This document shows positions 51,790-62,074 of a stretch of 64,000 nt of DNA, one piece after another (position 1 is the stretch's first letter; every line of letters begins with the position of its first letter). Location: the NCBI GenBank assembly GCA_917880885.1, contig OU862917.1:52746727-52810726 (forward strand), read 5' to 3'. The stretch is from Limnephilus marmoratus. Its lineage: Eukaryota > Arthropoda > Insecta > Trichoptera > Limnephilidae. The notes under the pieces are model-generated. The model saw only the letters and a program-made list of their open reading frames with translations, made no database searches and was not told the origin of the DNA. The translations under genes and the position numbers were made by a program.

Positions 51790-52833
51790 TAAATTAAGGA
51801 TCATAAAGCGACCGCATGAATCAAATAGTTCTCGTGTCAAAATACATTTTAATTTGATGATATAAAGCAACGTTCACAACAGGAGCAAATTTTCGGCGGC
51901 GAGACTTAATTTATGCGTGGTCGTCACCGTCGTCATCAATTGATTTTACGTCTTAATCGAGAGTTTTCGAGCAGATGACGAATTGCAAAGACGAGGTAAA
52001 AAAAATATTCAAAAGTCTCCCAAACGTTCATTATTGACTGAAACTACGTGAATCCATGGTGGTTCTGGTTCAAGACTTTTTATTCCGCCAGAGTTCTAGT
52101 TCTCATGATTGTGGTTGATAGTTCCGGTCAAATAAGAAAAAATAATTTTATTATACCTAACGGGCCAAAAGAAAGTTGGAAAAGAAATGTTGATGAGATG
52201 GTGACATTTTTGGACAAATTATATAAACCCTTATTTATTTATTTATTATTTAAACGCCCGTACATAGGGATTATATGAAATTAAAAAAAAAAGTTACGTA
52301 AAATATTTATCGTTTATAATTAGTAGGTGGTTTTATAAATACCTACTTACAAATCTTATGTTTTCAGAGGAAACTTTGGTGTTGATTTAAATAATAAAAA
52401 TATATCTATATATTGTTTTTATATATGTCGAGTTGAAAATATAAAGATAGTAGTCCCAGAGGAAGGTCGTAAGTACACCAACCACGATCGTCCTCACATA
52501 TATTATCTTGTACGAAAACGCAAAAGACAGAAGATACTAGAACGATGACTTCATGTACGACCATATTTAATTTATTGCAGACACGAAGGTGTCTGCAATA
52601 AATTAAATTGCGTCTTTGGAAAAAAAATCGCAAAATTATGATCCGAAAGTTGTAAAAAAAAAACACATTCGGTTCTGTTGACCAAAATGCCATAGGTACA
52701 AAAAATCACAGAGTTTATTTAAATGCTATAACTCAGATGTCAAGAGATAAGTCGTGTTTTATTAAATATTTTCACAATAGTCGCTCACGCCTATTATTTT
52801 TTTAATAGGCAAAAGCTACTGTTAGCCGTAAGT
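51790..52833. other. no gene; perfect 19-bp hairpin at 52566-52607
   Basis: AT-rich sequence. The perfect inverted repeat TTTAATTTATTGCAGACAC / GTGTCTGCAATAAATTAAA with the 4-base loop GAAG stands out. Open frames at 52048-52278 and 52406-52693 have no known motif. Confidence 0.4.
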
Positions 52834-53269
52834 GACGACCTCCGTAGTCCAGTGGGTAAGACTCTTGACTCACAGTCCGGAGGTCGCGGGTTCAAACCCG
52901 ACATGCGCAAATAAATTTTATTTGATTAATTTGTGTTATTTCACAATTAATTCAGTTAAAATAATATATAATATATAAAATAATATATAAATAGAATATT
53001 TGCGGCATGTTCCAGAGTGGAAGATACTATCAGTATCGCCCTGGTGTAAGACCACCATTCAGAATTGAAACGTTGCTTGAAAATGGCTTTAGCCGTGTTT
53101 GGTGACCAGATCTGAATAGCCAGGTACTTCCCAACCTTCCTCTTCCCCACCTCCCCACTGCCTTCAGCCTCACAACATACCCCAATTGGGGATGCCATAT
53201 TCTCACGTCTCACTGGCTCCAGACGGGAGCAGTTGAGATTCTTGTGCGGTTATTCACTGTAAAAAAAAA
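52834..53269 (+). mobile_element. tRNA-derived SINE with target duplication
   Basis: Full copy: head GACGACCTCCGTAGTCCAGTG at 52834 with A box, B box as GGTTCAAACCC (one change), body as in 38054-38478, and a 9-A tail ending 53269. TAAGTG flanks it (52829-52834 and 53270-53275, overlapping the first G), the best target duplication for this family in the window. One AT-rich segment near 52965-52995 is duplicated relative to the other copies. Confidence 0.9.
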
Positions 53270-53373
53270 TAAGTGGCTGTTTTTTATGTTAGCTCGCTCC
53301 CTCTATCACACGTATATTTTACACATCCCCCTTTCAAACCATCAGCAGCATTCTTCTTTATCTTTTTATAAGC

Positions 53374-54096
53374 TTAACTTTTACCCGCGGCTTCGCTCGC
53401 ATGGTTTTAGGGGGAAATCTACATACAAGTATCAAAATATGCTAGCTTCTGGTTTTGTAGTTCCCGGCATGCGTTGCTATGCCACTTAATAAAGATATTG
53501 TTTCTCCCTGCGTGTCCTCTCCCTTCGTTCCATTCTTCTTCCGCATCCCCTTCCCGTCACGCGTTCACACTTTGCTTTCTCCGCTTTCCCTCTCCCCACT
53601 CCCCTCTCCCGCTTCCCTCGTCCCACGAACCCCACTCCCGATTTCCTCTCCCGCCTCCCACATTCCACACATTCAGTCCCTATACATTCAGTTTTCGCGT
53701 GCCAGCTATTGCAATTTTTTTATACAACTTACATAATGTCAGAGCTCACCAGTATATTTATAGAAACCTTCGTTGACGTGCTCACAACAACTCACCAAAG
53801 TTTCATCGCAATCGGATGAACGTTTCAGCAATTCATAATTTCATGATGCCAGAGCTCACTATTGTATACAGAAACCATCGCGGGCATGCACATATCAAAT
53901 CCCCAAAGTTTCATCGCAATCGGATGAACGATTTAGCAAAGCGTAATTTCATAATGCCAGAGCTCACTATTGTATACAGAAACCATCGCGGGCATGCACA
54001 CGTCAAATCCCCAAAGTTTCATCGCAATCGGATGAATGGTTTAGCAACGCATAGCGGACATGCATACAAACATTTTTAGATTTTTATATATGTAGA
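53374..54096 (-). mobile_element. non-autonomous Helitron with internal tandem repeats
   Basis: On the minus strand it starts TCTACATATATAAAAATCTA at 54096 (next base on the plus strand is T). It ends with the GC-rich hairpin region GCGAGCGAAGCCGCGGG near 53395, followed by TAAAAGTTAA, where CTAG is expected, so the last bases have drifted. C-rich microsatellite-like sequence is at 53500-53670, and a 108-bp tandem repeat at 53741-54060. No gene. Confidence 0.75.
53741..54060. repeat. 108-110-bp tandem repeat, three units
   Basis: The word agagctcac(t/c) occurs at 53741, 53851 and 53959. Each is followed by gtatacagaaaccatcg (changed in the first), then tcatcgcaatcggatgaa. The last two units are nearly identical. 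All lie inside the Helitron. Confidence 0.85.
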
Positions 54097-54326
54097 TAAC
54101 GGAGCCTTAGTGTGAACAAAGCATTATATGAATAATGACTTGTACCACTGTTATACCTCATACATCACTGTCAATACAATCAATGTTGACAAATGGGAAT
54201 CATTGCGCCTGTTTTGGCCGGTCCGTAACTCGTAAAGCGTGTCTAACAGATGCGAAATGGGTTATTTATTGGTAATTGACGGAACCGACAGGAACAATTG
54301 GGTGAAAAGAAAATCTTACTGAAACG

Positions 54327-55516
54327 AAGTGGCGGACTAAGCCCATCAGGGGCCCGGGGCGGCAAAGCTGAATGAGCCCCCCCCCATTAGTTTAAAAAGT
54401 TGATGTAATTTTACAAGATTTTTATTCAGTTCACAAGGGCCTCTGGTCCTGGGGACCTCCAAACGCCTCCATATTCCCTTGATTAAATCCTAAACAAGGC
54501 TTTAAGGCACCAGGGCACTGTAAAAAACATATTTTTCAGACGCATTTGTTAATAATGCTATCACCTAATGTTTCAAGGAAATTCTAAGAAAATTTAAAGA
54601 AAGTTTGTATGATTAGTTTGTGTGATGAATTATCCTTCAGCAAAACTTTCAACGCGTTTTTCTCGATACGACGTTTTTCAACCTGGTTGACAACATATTA
54701 GAAAAACTATACATCCGGTTTGCATATTAGGCCGTATTATCCATAAGATAAGCCAAGGAGCCCCGCATCGGTAGGGGCCTCTAGGGTAAGGGGGCCCCGA
54801 GACGTGCACTGCCTAGGGGCCCCGACATGTTTGTTTAAGCCGGCCCTGGCAGGGCCGTATTATCCATAACGCAGTGTAGGCCGAAAATCTCCGAAAATCC
54901 GGTCACTATAGCCAGGGCCGTAATATCCATACGAAGTGCAGACAACTGCCTAGGGGCCCCGTATCGGGTAGGGGCCCCTAGGGTAAAGGGGCCCCGAGAC
55001 GTGCATTGCCTAAGGGCCCCGACATGTTTAAGCCAGCCCTGGCAGGATTATATTGTCCACAAGGCAGTGTGGGCCACTGCCTGGGGGCCACGCTTCGGCT
55101 AGGGGCCCCTATGGTAAAGGGGTCCCGAGACGTGCATTGAGTAGGGGCCCCGACATGTTTAATCCGGTCCTGACTATGACATCTGACGAGGAAAATTTAC
55201 CATAAAAACAGACAATAAAATTCATTCAAAAATAAAACGCACTCAAATTTGCTGAAGGATAATTCAATATACAAACTGTTCCAAACGGTTTCACATAAAA
55301 TGCTGTATCTCCGTCAATTTTTCGAATTTGATTAAAAAAAGGTGAGAGCATTCTTAACAAGTGCATCTACCAAAAAATTAAATAAAAATAACAAAAAATG
55401 TACAGTGGTGTCTTAAAGCCTTTTTTAGGGTTTGATCAAGGGAACATGGAGGCGTTTGGGGGCCCCCCTAGACTGGGGGCCCGGGGCGCCCCCCCCCCCC
55501 CCTTAGTCCGCCACTG
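54327..55516. mobile_element. non-autonomous hAT-type element, 1.19 kb, foldback structure
   Basis: CTGAAACG stands at 54319-54326 and 55517-55524 (8-bp duplication, hAT signature). Ends AAGTGGCGGACTAAG (left) and, complemented, CAGTGGCGGACTAAG (right). The inverted structure extends far inward: aacgcctccat, cccttgat, ggctttaag, and ggataattcaatat-type words face each other over about 350-400 bp per side. The centre (54725-55165) is GC-rich, with three irregular copies of a unit containing ggggccccgagacgtgcattgcc. No gene. A relative is at 1834-2265. Confidence 0.85.
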
Positions 55517-55964
55517 CTGAAACGTATGCTCGGTGCCATAAATTATAAGAAATCGATATAAATACTACGAAACACTTGTCTGTGGGTTTTGATTTGAAAT
55601 CATTAAAAATAAACAGAAAAGAGGATTGAGAATACCGCACAACACTTCCCAGAGCCGATGGAATTATGTAAGAATTTTAATTTAAAATTTATCTAAAAAA
55701 GGTATCATTTTAATTTTAGTTCATATAAAATAATTAAAAGACTCACAACAATAACATTTGGCTGTCATCAGTTCTTTTGTTTTGCTCTTTCAAAAAATAT
55801 TCTTAAACCAATCTTTTTATTGTGTTTTGGCTGTAAAAAGTTTAGTGTGTTGGAATCTTCTCCCCCCTGATCTTCCAAGAGTCACTTCTTGCTGCTCATT
55901 TTCAGATATTTATATAATTTTTTTACTTCTGTCTCTTTTTATATAAGCTGTAATTTTTTGAACA

Positions 55965-57389
55965 ATGGAGGAGGATTTCCCTCCTGTACCCCTTACAAAG
56001 CCCCCAGATCCCCCTCCTGACCCTCCAGATGGAGACATTTCAGATAAAATAGACTTTTCAGAACATTCAAACATTTCAGACAATGAATCTGTCATCCTAA
56101 CCTCAATTAAAAAAAGAAAATTTAGTCCCCTTTCCCCAAAAAAACACGATTCGCCTTTGTCTTCTCAGTCCCCTCCAGCTCTTCCTCAACCTCCTCCAAC
56201 AATCTTTTACTCTACTCATTCCCGTGGCCCCTACATTGTATATGCGCAAAAAACTGAACAAGGTAAAACCATCCATCCTCTTGAATTTGGTAAATTTCTT
56301 TCAAATAACAAGAACCTTTCGATTAAACCTGGAGGTGTTAAAGCCGAGGGTCGCTTCCGAATCTCTGTTGAATTCCTGTCAGGTTCAGCCGCCAACAACT
56401 TTATCAAAAATATATTTATTTCATCTAATTCTAAATTCAAGGCGTACATCCCAACTTTCAATGTCACTCGAATGGGCCTGGTCAGGGGTATCTCGACCGA
56501 TCTGTCCATTCCAGAAATCCTATCCTCACTTTCAACCCCCCAACATATCGGCAATCCCATAAAAGCCAGGAGGCTAAATTATAAGGACACCTCTGAGGGC
56601 ATCGTTTCCTGGAAGCCCTCCCAATCTGTCGTCATCACATTCGAAGGACAATCTCTTCCCTCCCATATTTATTTATTTTTCAACTCCTTACCAGTTGAAT
56701 TGTACACTTATCCCACCACTCAATGTTTCAACTGCTGCCGTTTTGGTCATACCAAAGCTGCATGCAGATCCCCTCCCAGATGTTTCAAATGTGGAGAAAA
56801 CCACTCGGCTGACCAATGTTCTTCTCTCTCTTCACCTAAATGTTTTAACTGCTTAGGCGCTCATTCCGCCATTAACTCTTCTTGCCCCGAACAATCTCGC
56901 CAAAAAAATATAAAAATTTCTATGGCCTCTGAGAACTTGTCTTTTCTGCAGGCTTCTAAATTATTCCCGCCTGTCAAAAAATCATTTTCCGAGGTTTTAG
57001 CCAATAACTCTTCATCCAACCCTCTCGCCACCTCCTCAACATCTTCCCGTTCAACAAAATTCACATACAAAAACCCTATCTCTAAACAGGCTCGTGGATA
57101 CGATCAGCAACAACACAACTCACTTCTCTTAAATCCCAATGGTTCTCCTCTTTCACACGCCACAAATGGGTGCGCAAACAATTATAATTCATCTTCAACA
57201 AACTATCAAAAGCTTTCTGAACAACTCTCCCAAGATAATTCTTCATTTATTCAAACTCTTATTATGCTTCTAATTGACCTAATTTCTTCTCAAACTAATC
57301 TACCGTCCAACGCTGCTTCTATTATTCCCACATTAAAATCATTTATTCAAAATGGCTCTTCAAGATGTCAGAATTCTTCAGTGGAATAG
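55965..57389 (+). CDS. LINE ORF1, gag-like RNA-binding protein, 474 aa
   Basis: Nucleic-acid-binding partner of the LINE that packages its RNA. The N-terminal third is acidic and Pro/Ser-rich. A folded middle region (about residues 85-245) contains YAQKTEQGKTIHPLEFGKF, RFRISVEFLSG and RGISTDLSIPEIL. From about residue 254 to 305 come three zinc knuckles in a row: CFNCCRFGHTKAAC, CFKCGENHSADQC and CFNCLGAHSAINSSC. A Ser/Asn-rich tail follows. This layout is usual for I- and Jockey-type ORF1. The ATG at 55965 (ttgaacaATGG) is the first in frame after a 225-bp leader. Its end overlaps ORF2 by 38 bp in another frame. Confidence 0.9.
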   Translation: MEEDFPPVPLTKPPDPPPDPPDGDISDKIDFSEHSNISDNESVILTSIKKRKFSPLSPKKHDSPLSSQSPPALPQPPPTIFYSTHSRGPYIVYAQKTEQGKTIHPLEFGKFLSNNKNLSIKPGGVKAEGRFRISVEFLSGSAANNFIKNIFISSNSKFKAYIPTFNVTRMGLVRGISTDLSIPEILSSLSTPQHIGNPIKARRLNYKDTSEGIVSWKPSQSVVITFEGQSLPSHIYLFFNSLPVELYTYPTTQCFNCCRFGHTKAACRSPPRCFKCGENHSADQCSSLSSPKCFNCLGAHSAINSSCPEQSRQKNIKISMASENLSFLQASKLFPPVKKSFSEVLANNSSSNPLATSSTSSRSTKFTYKNPISKQARGYDQQQHNSLLLNPNGSPLSHATNGCANNYNSSSTNYQKLSEQLSQDNSSFIQTLIMLLIDLISSQTNLPSNAASIIPTLKSFIQNGSSRCQNSSVE

Positions 57390-60300
57390 CCGCAGTGCTA
57401 TTTCTAACAAATCAAACCTTCTTAACCTATTAAATTCAAACCTTGTTTCTGTGGCTGCTGTCTCGGAGACATGGTTTACTCCATCCACCCACTTTAATGT
57501 GGGAGGGTACTCCTGTCTCCGCGATGATCGCCCGGAAGGTACGGGCGGTGGTGCTGCCCTTTTTATTAAAAAATCCCTTCCGTTTTTCCCAATAAATAAT
57601 ATCAAACCCCCCAATGCTGACTTTCAAATGGTTGCAGCTAAAATAAAGGACACTTCCTTTGTTTCTATCTATCTTCCCCCAACATCGCACTTCAATAAAC
57701 AAGCGTGGTTGCAAATTGTCCGTCAACTAAGCCCTCCTTTCTATTTATTGGGTGATTTTAATGCCCATTCCCCCGTCTGGGGTTCTGCTTTCTGTGATCG
57801 AGACGGTCGAACTGTGATGGATTTCCTAGATGAATCCAACCTTTTTCTTTTGAATGACGGATCTCCTACTAGAATCTCTCGCCCCAACACAAACCCCAGT
57901 GCAATGGATCTCTCCATATGCTCTATTAATCTGGCACCTCTCTCCTCGTGGGTGGTGTCCCCCGACCCCTGCTCCAGTGATCATTTCCCGATCACCATCA
58001 CTTATCAAACTTCTTTCCATTCAGACAAGGCCCATATTTCGACAAAGATTAAAACAAAACACACCAAATGGGACGAATTTAACTCACATATGGATAAGTT
58101 TATACAAAATTTATCCTATACCGATACATTATCTGTCAAAGATGACTACGATAACTTCAAATCAATGCTCGTAACTGCAATCAATAAATCAAATCCTCCC
58201 CGTAAAACCAAATCTCTCAAAAAACTCCCTCCATCTCCCTGGTGGGATGAGGAATGTTCCAAAGTAGTGAGAATTCGGAAAGCTAAATCTCTTTCCTATC
58301 GTCACAATATGACTATGGAGAACTATCTCATATACAAAAATGCCGAAGCCAATGCCAAAAGGGTATTGAGGTCAAAAAAAAAATCCGGGTGGTACAACTT
58401 CTGCAGTTCAGTATCTCCGAACACTCCAATTTCGGAAGTTTGGTCTATGATTCGAAGATTTCGATCCTCCTTCAGTCCAACATCTCCTCGAGCTTCTCAT
58501 TCTAAATGGATAGACGAGTTCTTGGACAAAATTGCCCCCCCTTCTGTACCTAACTTAGATGAAATAACTCCAATCCACAACACTCCTATGTCTGATCATT
58601 GGCTTGACTCTCCATTCACTTTAATTGAATTAAAAAATTGTTTATCAACAGTCAAGGACTCATCTCCAGGCAGAGATGGTATACCTTATAGCATTATCAA
58701 AAATAGTAATGATAATGTTCTAAATCACTTTTTAAGCATCTTAAATAAAATCTTCCAGACTGGCATATTACCTGATGACTGGAGTTCTCAAATAATCATC
58801 CCAATTCTAAAATTAAACAAATCACCCAATTCTGGATCCAACTATAGGCCAATTGCTCTTTCATCCACCCTTAGTAAAATTTATGAAAAATTAATTAAAA
58901 ACCGGTTAGAATTTTTTGTCGAGAGTAATCATCTTCTCTCTCCATCCCAATTTGGATTTAGGAAAAAGAAATCTACACAAGATAACCTCGCCATCATCAG
59001 CACTGATATTAATTTATCCATTTCTAACAAAGAAGTATGTCTTGCAGTCTTTATAGACATAGAAGGCGCCTTTGACAATGTTTCCATCCCAATTCTTAAA
59101 AAAAAACTTTTAGGCCTTGGCTTACCCCTCATGTTTGTCCAATCTATTATTAATCTTTTTCTCGATAGGAAAATTTTCATTGAGCTACCAGATGTTACTC
59201 CTCAGAGTAGGTCAATTTGGAAGGGTTTACCCCAAGGCGATGTATTATCCCCCTTACTGTATAATATATACACACACGATATGCATGTCACCATTCCCCC
59301 TCAAGTAAAAGTTGTTGAGTTCGCAGATGACATAGCTTTCTTCTTATCATCCAAAATCATTCCTTCCGCCGTCAAATATCTTAATGAAGCCATGGATGCC
59401 CTTTGCACATGGCTTACTTTAAATGGTCTTGAACTTTCAGTACAAAAGAGTCGGTGTGTTACCTTCTCAAATCGTCATAATAACCCCCCTGTTCAAATTT
59501 TATTTAAAAACTCTCCAATCCCCAATGCTTCCGAAGTAAAATTTTTGGGAGTAACATTTGATAGGAAACTTAAATGGTCTTCCCACATTAATAATATAGT
59601 TACTAAATGTGAAAAAAATTTAAATATTATCAGATCATTGACTGGCGTTTGGTGGGGTGCTCATCCTATCTGCATTAAGTTGCTCTACAATGCACTTATT
59701 CGAAGTCATCTCGACTATGCCTGCCCACTTTTTAGTACTGCATCCAAAAATGCACTCAGTAAATTAGACAAAATTCAATCTAAGTCATTGCGAATAATAA
59801 CTGGCGCGATGCAATCGTCGCCCATCAATTCCCTTCAAGTAGAATGTTCTGATCCTCCTCTTTATTTAAGGCGTCAATTATTTGCTGACAAATTTGTTCT
59901 TAAATGTTTAAATTCTAAAAGTCATCAGATTATTCCCAGAGTCTCGTTGTTCAACGACTCAACACATTCATCTACAATCAGAGCTCGAACTAAACCTCTC
60001 CCTGCCATCTGTAAAAATTTTCGCTCTCTCTCAGAGCTTCAAATTATCAAAAATGATCTTCTTCCTTTGTACAAATTAAAATATAGTCACGTCACCCTAT
60101 CCCCAACGATTTTAGAAGGGATCGGCATCCTTAAAAGTCATTCCAATCTCCCAGCCCGTACTGTCAATAATATGTTCAATGACATTATTTCTTCTAAATG
60201 GCCCAACTCTTCTCTTTTATTTACTGATGGCTCCAAATCTCCAGACTCTCCTAACTGTGGTATTGGTATTAACGTTTACCACAATAATTCTAATGAAAGA

Positions 60301-61092
60301 ATATTTTATTCAATTTCAAACCAATTTTCAATATTTTCTGCCGAGTGCATTGCGATTATTGAATCTCTCAAATATATAATAAAAAATAATTTTGAACATT
60401 CTCTTGTTCTCTCTGACTCTCTCAGTTCCCTCCAAAAACTTAAAACAAGTCCTCTTCTTCATCCTGATGATCACTTTGTATGTCTTATTCGAGTATTGAT
60501 AACCTCCATTCAAAGCTCTGGAAAAACTGTCTCTCTGATTTGGATTCCTGGACATGTTGGCATAGTGGGTAACGATATTGCTGATTCCTTGGCAAAACAA
60601 GGAGCGTCTAACCCTACCGTTACCCTCGTAAACCATATTCCCCTGTCTGATATTTTTTCCATCATCAAAGATAGATCCCGCAATGATTGGACAGAGTATT
60701 GGAACATTGCTAGTCAATCCAAGGGTGCCCGCTACGCCTCAATACAAAGAACTATCCCATCAAAACCGTGGTTTCAAAAATTCCCTCATTTTTCCAAAAA
60801 AGAAATCTCCTTACTTATTCGTATGAGAATCGGACATTGTTCCGTTCCTTCTCACCTTTATAAAATTCATGTGCTTGACTCCCCAGATTGTACGTTCTGT
60901 GGTCTAGATGTGGGAACTTTAGATCACATATTTTTTGATTGTCCCTCTCTAAATAAATATCCTCTCTTCTATCAAGCGTTATCAAAAATTGCCTCTCCTC
61001 CATTCAACATCTCATCTCTTCTAAGTCTGAACTCTACTCCAATCTTCCATAAAATTCTGAAATTTGCACATTTAAATAAAATTAATATATAA
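57352..61092 (+). CDS. LINE ORF2: endonuclease, reverse transcriptase, RNase H, 1246 aa
   Basis: One polypeptide for target nicking and reverse transcription. Endonuclease (about 1-220): ILQWNSRS, VSETWF, LLGDFNAHSPVWGS and SSDHFPI. Reverse transcriptase (about 450-720): NYRPIALSSTLSKIYEKLI, FIDIEGAFDNVS, GLPQGDVLSPLLYNIY and the catalytic FADDIAFF at about residue 656. RNase H (about 950-1085): FTDGSKSPD, the Glu in AECIAIIESL, LSDSLSSL and IPGHVGIVGNDIADSLAKQG, all four acidic/His positions present. A CCHC-type motif CTFCGL...DHIFFDC is near residue 1190. The ATG at 57352 lies inside ORF1 (aaaATGGC). Expression by reinitiation is likely. Length is normal for an I-type ORF2, no stops. Confidence 0.93.
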   Translation: MALQDVRILQWNSRSAISNKSNLLNLLNSNLVSVAAVSETWFTPSTHFNVGGYSCLRDDRPEGTGGGAALFIKKSLPFFPINNIKPPNADFQMVAAKIKDTSFVSIYLPPTSHFNKQAWLQIVRQLSPPFYLLGDFNAHSPVWGSAFCDRDGRTVMDFLDESNLFLLNDGSPTRISRPNTNPSAMDLSICSINLAPLSSWVVSPDPCSSDHFPITITYQTSFHSDKAHISTKIKTKHTKWDEFNSHMDKFIQNLSYTDTLSVKDDYDNFKSMLVTAINKSNPPRKTKSLKKLPPSPWWDEECSKVVRIRKAKSLSYRHNMTMENYLIYKNAEANAKRVLRSKKKSGWYNFCSSVSPNTPISEVWSMIRRFRSSFSPTSPRASHSKWIDEFLDKIAPPSVPNLDEITPIHNTPMSDHWLDSPFTLIELKNCLSTVKDSSPGRDGIPYSIIKNSNDNVLNHFLSILNKIFQTGILPDDWSSQIIIPILKLNKSPNSGSNYRPIALSSTLSKIYEKLIKNRLEFFVESNHLLSPSQFGFRKKKSTQDNLAIISTDINLSISNKEVCLAVFIDIEGAFDNVSIPILKKKLLGLGLPLMFVQSIINLFLDRKIFIELPDVTPQSRSIWKGLPQGDVLSPLLYNIYTHDMHVTIPPQVKVVEFADDIAFFLSSKIIPSAVKYLNEAMDALCTWLTLNGLELSVQKSRCVTFSNRHNNPPVQILFKNSPIPNASEVKFLGVTFDRKLKWSSHINNIVTKCEKNLNIIRSLTGVWWGAHPICIKLLYNALIRSHLDYACPLFSTASKNALSKLDKIQSKSLRIITGAMQSSPINSLQVECSDPPLYLRRQLFADKFVLKCLNSKSHQIIPRVSLFNDSTHSSTIRARTKPLPAICKNFRSLSELQIIKNDLLPLYKLKYSHVTLSPTILEGIGILKSHSNLPARTVNNMFNDIISSKWPNSSLLFTDGSKSPDSPNCGIGINVYHNNSNERIFYSISNQFSIFSAECIAIIESLKYIIKNNFEHSLVLSDSLSSLQKLKTSPLLHPDDHFVCLIRVLITSIQSSGKTVSLIWIPGHVGIVGNDIADSLAKQGASNPTVTLVNHIPLSDIFSIIKDRSRNDWTEYWNIASQSKGARYASIQRTIPSKPWFQKFPHFSKKEISLLIRMRIGHCSVPSHLYKIHVLDSPDCTFCGLDVGTLDHIFFDCPSLNKYPLFYQALSKIASPPFNISSLLSLNSTPIFHKILKFAHLNKINI

Positions 61093-61180
61093 ATTCACCT
61101 TTCCTTTCTCTGTAATTATAAATGATGGCCTAGAACACCCTTGAAGGGTGAAAGCCAGAAATAATTGAAAAAAAAAAAAA
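61093..61180 (+). other. 3' UTR of the I-type LINE with small hairpin
   Basis: Short 3' UTR. CACCCT-TGA-AGGGTG at 61136-61150 forms a 6-bp hairpin. The A-tail runs from 61168 to 61180 and merges with the target duplication. Confidence 0.7.
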
Positions 61181-61189
61181 TAATTAAAA

Positions 61190-62074
61190 ACAAAATACGC
61201 GCAAGTGTTTTGCGACAAAAAATACTTCATTTTATTTATCTATTTATGGTCTTGCAAACTAATACTCGTATATTATTTCCATAGACATCCAAATTAAATA
61301 GACCAGAAGATACAGATGAGGGGTAAAACCAAACTATGGAGGGTGAAGAGGGGAAAGATGACTGTGATTCGTTAAAAAATCAATCTGACAGTATATAGGC
61401 ATCTAGCATTATAATATTACCATTTAGTTCTTAAAAGCAAAATCTGCTTTTGAATGAATAGACCTTTTTACATGGGAGCGCGAATTGCCCGCCACGTTAT
61501 TATCATATTTGCGTAGACGAAATCGGCAAAGGAAAGTTCGCCCTTTTTCACACGGGAATATTTTGTTGCCGTGCTTAGTTAAGACACTTTTACAAATGTT
61601 TCATAATTTACTTACCCCTGTAACCAGCGACGAGCTCCCTGGAGAAACGCCCACATTTTCTACGTTCACATATATTAGGGTATAATGTATAGCACAAGCT
61701 CTCACTTTTGTTCGTAAAATGTGCGATGTGACCAGCGCGCTGGTCAGGACAAGAATGATGACGTCACATTTTTTAGATTCAAGCGAGGCTCTCGTTAGCC
61801 GAGCTGGCTCCATGGAACCGGCGAAATAGGAGGGGGAAATAATACGCTTTTATCGCTTAGGGCAGGTCCAGATGTATTCATATGTCCATGATTATTTCAA
61901 ATTTTTTTACATCTCATTTTCCTTAGTCATTACTGAAAAATTATAAATACTTTTGACCAAAAACTAATTACGTCTACAAGGGATCGAAATGAAAATCTAG
62001 TCTCCTTCAACGGAAGCAATCTTCCGAACAGGCCCTCCATTGATATGCTTGATGTAACTCTGTGACCAGCTCAG
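61190..62074. other. no recognised gene
   Basis: AT-rich at first, then GC-richer from 61470. Short open frames at 61485-61685 and 61601-61813 overlap on opposite strands and have no motif. A small repeated theme (acatgggagcgcg / cacacggga near 61470-61560) could be MITE-like, but I could not define ends. Confidence 0.35.

Larger units (their letters stand above)
55740..61180 (+). mobile_element. full-length I-type LINE with target duplication, both ORFs intact
   Basis: ATAATTAAAA at 55730-55739 is repeated at 61180-61189 next to the A-tail, giving exact borders. The 225-bp 5' UTR (55740-55964) is followed by ORF1 with three zinc knuckles, then ORF2 with endonuclease, reverse transcriptase, RNase H and a C-terminal zinc knuckle. 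The 3' UTR is 78-88 bp with a small hairpin and a 13-A tail. RNase H downstream of the reverse transcriptase places it in the I group (I/Nimb/R1-like), unlike the CR1-like LINEs elsewhere in the window. Nothing in the sequence suggests inactivation. Confidence 0.92.
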
